Assembly (NCBI RefSeq): GCF_004565465.1
Contig: NZ_SRHY01000001.1
Coordinates: forward strand, 62,001 to 126,000
DNA length: 64,000 bases
Direction of reading: 5' to 3'
DNA from: Lentibacillus salicampi
Lineage (GTDB): Bacteria; Bacillota; Bacilli; Bacillales; Amphibacillaceae
Position 1 is the stretch's first letter. Each line of letters starts with the position of its first letter. The notes under the pieces are model-generated. The model did not search any database and had not been told where the DNA came from. It was given only the letters and a program-made list of their open reading frames with translations. The translations under genes were made by a program, and so were the position numbers. Positions 59,099 to 64,000 of the stretch are shown here, piece by piece.

Positions 59099-61057
59099 TT
59101 ATGACGTTGTATTTTGCTGGCGCTCTTTGATCCAGTTGATTAATCCGCCTCTCAGGACGACCTCGCGCTGACGTTCGGACAGATTATGTTCTGCAGTAAT
59201 TTCATCACCGCTGTCTACTACAGTCAGCTTGATACGATCATTGTTTTTCACCTGGCTGCGCAGATTTTCAAAATGGAGCACTGTTTCACTTTCAAGTTTT
59301 TCATAATCATCTTCGTTTGCAAACTTAAGCGGAAGGACACCAAAGTTGACCAGATTTTGCCAATGGATCCGGGCGAAGTCTTTTACAATTACAACCCTCA
59401 GGCCTAGATATCTCGGTGCCAGTGCAGCATGCTCACGGCTTGAACCTTGACCATAGTTGAAACCCCCGACGATGGCATGCCCCGATTTTTCTTTTGTAAC
59501 CATCGCTCTGTCAACATATGATGGGTCCACATTTTCATACGTGAACTTACTGATCTCCGGCAGATTGCTTCGATATGGAAGAACCCGTGCACCACCGGCA
59601 AGAATCTCGTCTGTTGAAATGTTGTCGCGGACTTTCAGCAGTACCGGTATATCGAGTTCATCAGGCAATTCATCCATGGACGGAATCGATGCGATATTCG
59701 GCCCTTTGACGAGTTCTACTTTTTGTGCCTCTTCTTTCGGCAGCGGTTTTTCGAGAAGCCGGTCGTCCACGCTTGGTTCTGCAGGATCATTCACTTTCGG
59801 GTATGCGAAATCCATTGTTCGCGGGTCGGTAATCGTGCCAGTCAAGGCAGAAACTGCTGCTGTTTCCGGACTGGACAGGAATACACTGTCTTCTTTTGTG
59901 CCGGATCTGCCCGGGAAGTTACGCGGTGTAGTCCGCAGGCTGTTCCGTCCCGTGGCAGGAGCCTGCCCCATACCGATACAGCCGTTGCAACCCGCTTGGT
60001 GAAGTCGAGCTCCAGACTGCAAGAGGCTTGCAATGTGCATCTCTTTCACCAGATTTGTGAGCATTTGTCTGGAAGTCGGGTTGATATCGAACGATACGCC
60101 GTTTGTGATATTGCGATTTTTTACAATTTCAGCAGCAATCGCAAAATCCCTGAATCCAGGATTGGCTGATGAACCAATGTATGATTGATAGATTGGGGTT
60201 CCGGCAATTTCTCTGACAGGAACAACATTTCCCGGGCTTGAAGGTTTAGCGACCAATGGTTCCAGTTGGGAAAGATTGATTTCTTCGTGGATGTCATAGT
60301 CTGCATCACCATCTGCGGTCAGTTCGATCCAATCATCCGCGCGGTCCTGCATGCTCAGGAAGTGCTTGACTTCATTGTCTGAAGGGAAAACGGTGGCAGT
60401 TGCACCAAGTTCTGCTCCCATGTTGGCGATAACGTGGCGATCCATGACCGATAAGTCGTCAAGCCCCGGTCCGTAATACTCGATAATTTTCCCGACGCCA
60501 CCTTTAACATCGTGACGTCTGAGCATTTCCAGAATGACATCTTTTGCACTTACCCAATCAGGCAGTTTACCAGTTAACTTGACCCCCATCACATCAGGCA
60601 TTTTAATATAAATCGGTTCTCCGGTGATGGCCATAGCAACGTCGATTCCACCGGCGCCCATTGCGAGCATCCCCATACATCCGTTGGCACATGTGTGACT
60701 GTCCGATCCGAGCAGCGTTTTACCGGGTATAGCCAAACGCTGCATATGAACAGGATGACTGACACCATTCCCGGGTCTTGAAAAATGAAGTCCGAACCGT
60801 TGCGCTGAACTCTCAAGAAACAGGTGGTCGTCGGGGTTCTTATTATCTTCCTGGATTAAGTTATGGTCAACATATTGGGCAGAGGCTTCGGTTTTGGCAT
60901 AGTCCAGTCCCATTGCCTCCAGTTCCAGCATGACCATCGTCCCGGTAGCATCCTGTGTCAGCGTTTGATCGATTTGAAGGCCAATTTCCTCACCAGGTTC
61001 CATTTTACCGGATACAAGATGGTCCTTAATCAATTTTTGTGTAACATTCAAAGCCAA
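59099..61057 (-). CDS. Aconitate hydratase, short (Aquifex/mitochondrial-like) type
   Basis: I choose TTG 61057, spaced seven bases after AAAGGAGG; the upstream ATG at 61096 lacks a site. The 652-residue enzyme converts citrate to isocitrate with a [4Fe-4S] cluster held by Cys in SDSHTCANGCMGM and the pair in HQAGCNGCIGMG. Other motifs: ESSAQRFGLHFSRPGNGVSH and the swivel-domain GFNYGQGSSREHAALAPRYL. It is much shorter than the 900-residue CitB/IRP1 type, so it may be a second aconitase or act on a related acid. It is flanked by inverted repeat copies. Confidence 0.9.
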   Translation of the reverse strand: MALNVTQKLIKDHLVSGKMEPGEEIGLQIDQTLTQDATGTMVMLELEAMGLDYAKTEASAQYVDHNLIQEDNKNPDDHLFLESSAQRFGLHFSRPGNGVSHPVHMQRLAIPGKTLLGSDSHTCANGCMGMLAMGAGGIDVAMAITGEPIYIKMPDVMGVKLTGKLPDWVSAKDVILEMLRRHDVKGGVGKIIEYYGPGLDDLSVMDRHVIANMGAELGATATVFPSDNEVKHFLSMQDRADDWIELTADGDADYDIHEEINLSQLEPLVAKPSSPGNVVPVREIAGTPIYQSYIGSSANPGFRDFAIAAEIVKNRNITNGVSFDINPTSRQMLTNLVKEMHIASLLQSGARLHQAGCNGCIGMGQAPATGRNSLRTTPRNFPGRSGTKEDSVFLSSPETAAVSALTGTITDPRTMDFAYPKVNDPAEPSVDDRLLEKPLPKEEAQKVELVKGPNIASIPSMDELPDELDIPVLLKVRDNISTDEILAGGARVLPYRSNLPEISKFTYENVDPSYVDRAMVTKEKSGHAIVGGFNYGQGSSREHAALAPRYLGLRVVIVKDFARIHWQNLVNFGVLPLKFANEDDYEKLESETVLHFENLRSQVKNNDRIKLTVVDSGDEITAEHNLSERQREVVLRGGLINWIKERQQNTTS

Positions 61058-61149
61058 TGTATATCCTCCTTTGGAAATATGTCTATAATAGTCCATACCT
61101 CAAAACTGGTGAAATCAAACAAAAAACCTGGAATGATTATTAAAACTCA

Positions 61150-61330
61150 ACTTTCATAGCGCCAGCTCGAGGAGGCTCATCAGCCACCCACGGAAAGCGA
61201 CGAGCAAAACATCCGCCGAGTTAGCTGGGAGTTGCGAGGAGTGCCACTCCACTGAAAGCACTTGCAGCATGACGAGCACCAAGTGTATTTCCGCAGCGGC
61301 AGTTTAACACTCATACAACGTTACGTCGCA
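61150..61330. repeat. Inverted repeat family B, right copy
   Basis: On the complement it carries the same blocks as 58378-58570, for about 150 bp with high identity. The remaining gene-free sequence at 61058-61149 and 61331-61497 shows nothing else that I can support. Confidence 0.85.
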
Positions 61331-61497
61331 GTTCATTTCTAAAGTGGATAAAAAAAGAGGTTACAAATTTTACCTAAATCAATTACTAACTTTTCTTACA
61401 TGCCGTAGTTCACAGTTTGAGCTTATTTGATTGACCGAAAGTGGAGTTAAAGCAGGTTCTGTTTATAATGAATGAGTGATTGATAGCATCTATAAAA

Positions 61498-61529
61498 AGA
61501 AAATGCCACCTTCAGGGTGACATTTTTGC
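61498..61529 (-). terminator. Terminator of the yceI gene
   Basis: On the minus strand AAAAATGTCACC and GGTGGCATTTTC pair around a short CTGAA loop and are followed by TTTTTA, 8 bp after the stop. Confidence 0.8.
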
Positions 61530-61536
61530 CATGGTT

Positions 61537-62073
61537 TTATGCAGCTTTATGTGCTTCGATTTCGAACGTAATCTTCACGTCTTCTCCAACGAGTACGCCG
61601 CCTGTTTCCAATGCAGCGTTCCAAGTCAGACCGAAGTCTTTACGGTTGATTTTTGTTTCACCGCTAAAACCGGCTACAATATTCCCACTCATTGGATCCT
61701 TGCTTTGGCCTTCAAATTCAACATCAACTTTAATTGGTTTTGTTGTGCCCATAAGTGTAAAGTCACCTGTTACTTCATAGTTGCTGTCTGATTTTTTCTG
61801 AATGTCCGTTGCAACAAAAGTTGCTTTCGGGTAGTTTTCAACATCGAAGAAATCTGAAGAACGCAAATGATCATCACGATCTTTATTTTTTGTATCAACG
61901 CTTGACGTATCAATGTTGAATTCAATCTTGGAGTCTGTAAGATCATCAGGATCTGCTTCGATGACAGCATCAAAGTCATTAAAAGAGCCTTTTGCCTTAG
62001 AAATCATCATATGTTTTACTGTAAATCCTATTTCGCTGTGTACTGTGTCTACATTGAATGTTTCTCTTGCCAT
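61537..62073 (-). CDS. YceI family lipid-binding protein, cytoplasmic form
   Basis: The 178-residue protein folds as a lipocalin-like barrel that binds polyisoprenoid lipids in homologues. Motifs: FNVDTVHSEIGFTVKHMMIS at the N-terminus, HLRSSDFFDVENYPKATFVA and VTGDFTLMGTTKPIKVDVEF. There is no signal peptide, unlike Escherichia coli YceI, but this is common in Bacilli, where it is often induced by quinone or thiol stress. ATG 62073 follows GGAGGG. The promoter carries a clear palindrome. Confidence 0.88.
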   Translation of the reverse strand: MARETFNVDTVHSEIGFTVKHMMISKAKGSFNDFDAVIEADPDDLTDSKIEFNIDTSSVDTKNKDRDDHLRSSDFFDVENYPKATFVATDIQKKSDSNYEVTGDFTLMGTTKPIKVDVEFEGQSKDPMSGNIVAGFSGETKINRKDFGLTWNAALETGGVLVGEDVKITFEIEAHKAA

Positions 62074-62091
62074 GTAAATAATCCCTCCAAT

Positions 62092-62138
62092 AGTTACTTT
62101 ATGTAACTTAGTATAGAATAATAAATAAATAATGTCAA
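62092..62138 (-). promoter_or_regulatory. yceI promoter with operator palindrome
   Basis: On the minus strand TTGACA (complement of 62133-62138) and TATACT (complement of 62110-62115) are exactly 17 bp apart. Just downstream, AGTTACATAAAGTAACT (complement of 62092-62108) is a near-perfect palindrome, similar in type to sites of MarR/HxlR (DUF24) redox regulators. Confidence 0.7.
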
Positions 62139-62244
62139 GTAATTATTCAATCTTTATTTTTGAATTAAAGTTATTTTTTTGTCCAATTGCCTGTCGCTAA
62201 ACCGGCTGGCGTGCTATACTGATTATAGATTTGGAGTGACCTGA

Positions 62245-62700
62245 ATGAAGGATTTAAGTATTATCCCGTGCGGCAGGAAAAAAATTTGGGATAAACAGCC
62301 TGAACTGGGTGCGGTGCCAGCAAAAAATGCCTATATCGGTACATTGCATAAACGATGCCGGCAATATGCGGAGATGTTCACAGATCAATGGGTGATTTTG
62401 TCTGCCAAGCATGGTTTTTTGTTTGCGGATGACATGGTTGACGGTCAGTACGATGTCACGTTTGGTCAGAAAAGCAACGAAATCATAACATTTGATCAGT
62501 TAATCGGGCAAATGAAGCGGAAACAGCTGGATCAATTTGACCGGCTTGTTGTTCTGACGGGGAAAAAGTATCGACCCATTATCAACGGAACATTCAGTGA
62601 GGATATGCCCAGCATATTTCCTTTATTGGAGTACCGCGGAATAGGCTTCATATTGCAGGCGCTGAAGCAATCGGCAGAAACGCAAACGCCCATTCATTAA
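62245..62700 (+). CDS. DUF6884-like protein
   Basis: The 151-residue protein has the pattern IIPCGRKKIWDKQPELGAVP, YIGTLHKRCRQYAEMFTDQW, VILSAKHGFLFADD and a YDVTF segment, typical of DUF6884 proteins (a small Rossmann-like group related to YaaA/peroxide and deazapurine-associated proteins). The catalytic role is unknown. ATG 62245 follows TTTGGAGTGA. It is divergent from yceI. Confidence 0.7.
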   Translation: MKDLSIIPCGRKKIWDKQPELGAVPAKNAYIGTLHKRCRQYAEMFTDQWVILSAKHGFLFADDMVDGQYDVTFGQKSNEIITFDQLIGQMKRKQLDQFDRLVVLTGKKYRPIINGTFSEDMPSIFPLLEYRGIGFILQALKQSAETQTPIH

Positions 62701-62775
62701 AAGTGAAACTTCATTCAGCGGGGCGGTCACTTCTCGCTGAATAATCGTTAAACAGACTCAGGCATTTACGGAGAA
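62701..62775. repeat. Dispersed intergenic repeat, family A, inverted partial copy
   Basis: AAGTGAAACTTCATTCAGCG is the complement of the right end of the copy at 904-1195; GTTAAACAGACTCAGGCATT corresponds to AATGCCCGATTCTGTTCAAC at 27310. It directly abuts the DUF6884 stop. Confidence 0.6.
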
Positions 62776-62837
62776 ATTATCTTCTGTATCGCAGGAGATT
62801 AGTGTCCGTTACATGCGGGATAACAGGAGCAGATAAC

Positions 62838-63167
62838 ATGACACGACCTTTACTCATCACACTTGTTTTAATTGCTTATATGATATATGTTGCGTTTAAG
62901 CATAAGGAAACTTGGAAGAAATTAACAATATTGCAGATGGCTGGTGTTTTCGTCACATTTGTCGGTATCATCAGTGTTGCAGCGGTCATTCTTTATTATG
63001 GCAGCCGTTATATCACGTCTATCATTTCGGGTGATATTTTCGCTTTTATCGTTCAGTTCCCAGCCATTATTATCATCATTGCTGCTGCAGGGATTGGATT
63101 TGCCGTCGTCGCTAGTAAAATAACGAACGGGGTTATTCCAATTCAGCGAAAAAACTCAAAAAAATAA
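62838..63167 (+). CDS. Small integral membrane protein, unknown
   Basis: I choose ATG 62838 after ACAGGAGC. The 109-residue protein has three to four hydrophobic segments (LLITLVLIAYMIYVAF, MAGVFVTFVGIISVAAVILY, FPAIIIIIAAAGIGFAVVAS) and a basic tail. I do not recognise a family. A terminator follows at 63173. Confidence 0.7.
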   Translation: MTRPLLITLVLIAYMIYVAFKHKETWKKLTILQMAGVFVTFVGIISVAAVILYYGSRYITSIISGDIFAFIVQFPAIIIIIAAAGIGFAVVASKITNGVIPIQRKNSKK

Positions 63168-63172
63168 CAAAG

Positions 63173-63206
63173 AACTTCGTTGAGCGTATGGCTGCGGAGT
63201 TTTTTA
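63173..63206 (+). terminator. Terminator after the membrane protein gene
   Basis: AACTTCG and CGGAGTT pair (one G-T) and are followed by T5, starting 6 bp after the stop. Confidence 0.6.
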
Positions 63207-63248
63207 CGATTACTCATTTTCTGGATTTCAGCCGTTCCAGAAAGCTGT

Positions 63249-63286
63249 CTGTCTGAACAGATTAATAGTAGAATCTGTTCAGGCAG
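63249..63286 (+). promoter_or_regulatory. 15-bp hairpin directly before the holin ribosome site
   Basis: CTGTCTGAACAGATT pairs fully with AATCTGTTCAGGCAG (one G-T) around an 8-nt loop; the GGGGGG ribosome site follows at once. It may insulate or time holin translation. Confidence 0.65.
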
Positions 63287-63297
63287 GGGGGACAATC

Positions 63298-63561
63298 GTG
63301 GACAAAGGCACTGTTATACGAACGGCAGTACTGGCCGTAGCACTTATGAACCAGTTGCTCGTCATGTTTGGGAAATCGCCGCTCCCAATTGACGCCGAAA
63401 TGGTCGAACAGACGATTTCGTTTATCCTTATCGTGGTCACGTCCGTATGGGCGTGGTTCAAAAACAACTATGTTACCAAAACCGGTAAAAGGCAAAAAAC
63501 GGTTTTAATCGAGAATGATTGTTTCAAGGGCAGCATTAAGTCAAGCCATAAACATTTGTAA
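63298..63561 (+). CDS. SPP1/XhlB-type phage holin, stand-alone
   Basis: GTG 63298 follows GGGGGG. The 87-residue protein matches the SPP1 holin family: KGTVIRTAVLAVALMNQLLV, SPLPIDAEMVEQTISFILIV, then VWAWFKNNYVTKTGKRQK. Two membrane spans form the pore that releases an endolysin. No endolysin, phage gene or integrase is near, so it is a domesticated or orphan holin. The thiT promoter -35 overlaps its stop codon. Confidence 0.85.
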   Translation: MDKGTVIRTAVLAVALMNQLLVMFGKSPLPIDAEMVEQTISFILIVVTSVWAWFKNNYVTKTGKRQKTVLIENDCFKGSIKSSHKHL

Positions 63562-63584
63562 ATGATCCGGTTATACGTTATAAT
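63556..63584 (+). promoter_or_regulatory. Promoter of the thiT transcript
   Basis: TTGTAA (63556-63561) and TATAAT (63579-63584) are 17 bp apart, placing the start of transcription just before the TPP riboswitch. The -35 overlaps the holin stop. Confidence 0.65.
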
Positions 63585-63608
63585 ACAGGTAGCATAAAAA
63601 GCATAGAT

Positions 63609-63708
63609 AAAAGCCTGCAGGGGGAGCCGTTTAGGCTGAGAGTGAACAGGTTGCTGTTCTGACCCTTCGAACCTGTTAGTTAATACTAGCGTAGGAATGG
63701 TGGCTTTT
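63609..63708 (+). ncRNA. TPP riboswitch (thi-box)
   Basis: The conserved parts are GGGGAGCC, GGCTGAGAG, GACCCTTCGAACCTG and TAATACTAGCGTAGGAATGG. The outer stem P1 is AAAAGCC with GGCTTTT. It senses thiamine pyrophosphate and controls the thiamine transporter encoded downstream through the terminator at 63723. Confidence 0.95.
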
Positions 63709-63722
63709 TTGATGGAATAAAT

Positions 63723-63778
63723 AGCAATGTGAGCGGATTTCCCCATCAGGAAGCTTCCCCTTTGGCATTGCTTTTTTT
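63723..63778 (+). terminator. Riboswitch-controlled terminator
   Basis: AGCAATG and CATTGCT pair around a partly structured 36-nt loop and are followed by T7. It lies between the TPP aptamer and thiT. Confidence 0.8.
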
Positions 63779-63830
63779 GTGTACAATTTTAGCAGGTGGT
63801 GTGACACCGCCGGCAAAGGGGAGGATTATG

Positions 63831-64000
63831 ATGCGTTCGAAACGTACGTTATTTTTGATTGAAGTGGCTGTTTTTACAGCGCTGGCATTGATGCTGGATA
63901 TCATTCCATTTTTATCGATCAAGCTTTGGGCTCAGGGCGGTTCAGTGTCGCTGGCGATGATTCCGGTTTTTATTATTGCCTTTCGATGGGGCCTTAAAGG
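63831..64000 (+). CDS. thiT: Energy-coupled thiamine transporter ThiT, N-terminal part
   Basis: The frame runs from ATG 63831 (six bases after GGGGAGG; ATG 63828 is too close) to the window edge. It reads SKRTLFLIEVAVFTALALML, DIIPFLSIKLWAQGGSVSLA and MIPVFIIAFRWGLKG, the start of ThiT/YuaJ, the thiamine-binding S component of an ECF transporter. The TPP riboswitch upstream agrees. The C-terminus lies beyond the window. Confidence 0.9.
   Translation, partial: MRSKRTLFLIEVAVFTALALMLDIIPFLSIKLWAQGGSVSLAMIPVFIIAFRWGLK

Noticed and set aside
62838..63561. Prophage remnant around the holin
   Set aside because: No tail, portal, terminase, endolysin, integrase or attachment-site repeats are visible; the neighbours are ordinary chromosomal genes.

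Overview
The window looks like the chromosome of an endospore-forming, low-to-moderate GC member of the Bacillaceae. The evidence is a gerA-type germination operon with a sigma-G-like promoter, spoVIF, three YjcZ microproteins, a YppG-family and a YozQ-family protein, a tapA-sipW-tasA-type matrix operon, AGGAGG-type ribosome sites with frequent GTG/TTG starts, and a TPP riboswitch before thiT. Acidic secreted proteins and the repeat style suggest a halophilic or halotolerant genus near Virgibacillus, Lentibacillus or Oceanobacillus; the genus is an inference. I see no rRNA or tRNA gene.

Layout: 1-2.4 kb holds the end of a DUF4097 gene, an intergenic repeat and two antitoxin-like genes with disturbed reading frames. 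2.5-7.3 kb is mixed housekeeping and accessory genes (MATE pump, ASCH protein, luciferase-like monooxygenase, Fic protein, Lrp regulator). 7.4-15.6 kb is one apparent operon: a five-gene peptide importer, a cytoplasmic gamma-glutamyltransferase and a two-gene chromate transporter. 15.8-20.2 kb is a YtrA-type GntR regulator with an ABC ATPase and four permeases, three of them tandem paralogues and the first frame-broken. 20.2-21.7 kb is a zinc-type ArsR repressor with a CDF exporter. 21.7-28.3 kb holds stress and transport genes (Hsp20, TetR with DHA2 pump, nucleoside hydrolase). 28.6-33.5 kb is a run of small secreted, coiled-coil, YjcZ, Sm-like and YppG proteins. 33.7-39.5 kb encodes a 1313-residue subtilase followed by the TapA/SipW/TasA module. 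39.7-46 kb has fdhD, a YozQ gene, an IS91-family element, two different tandem repeat arrays, spoVIF, a PBP4 homologue and a Gln-rich protein. 46-49.7 kb is the gerA-type operon. 49.8-54.7 kb has a DNA glycosylase, NDH-2, VanW and a TPR protein. 54.7-58.3 kb is a Fur-type iron-siderophore uptake locus with a decayed nitroreductase and a frameshifted fused permease. 58.3-64 kb holds aconitase flanked by inverted repeats, YceI, a lone holin and the TPP riboswitch/thiT.

The most interesting parts are the three-gene family of secreted coiled-coil proteins (28.7-30.6 kb), the TasA module beside a giant subtilase, the 21-bp minisatellite and 52-bp hairpin array on either side of spoVIF, and the zinc-ribbon ORF overlapping the IS91 transposase. 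Several genes contain single-base frameshifts, some in A7 or G5 runs; without raw reads I cannot separate real decay from assembly error.
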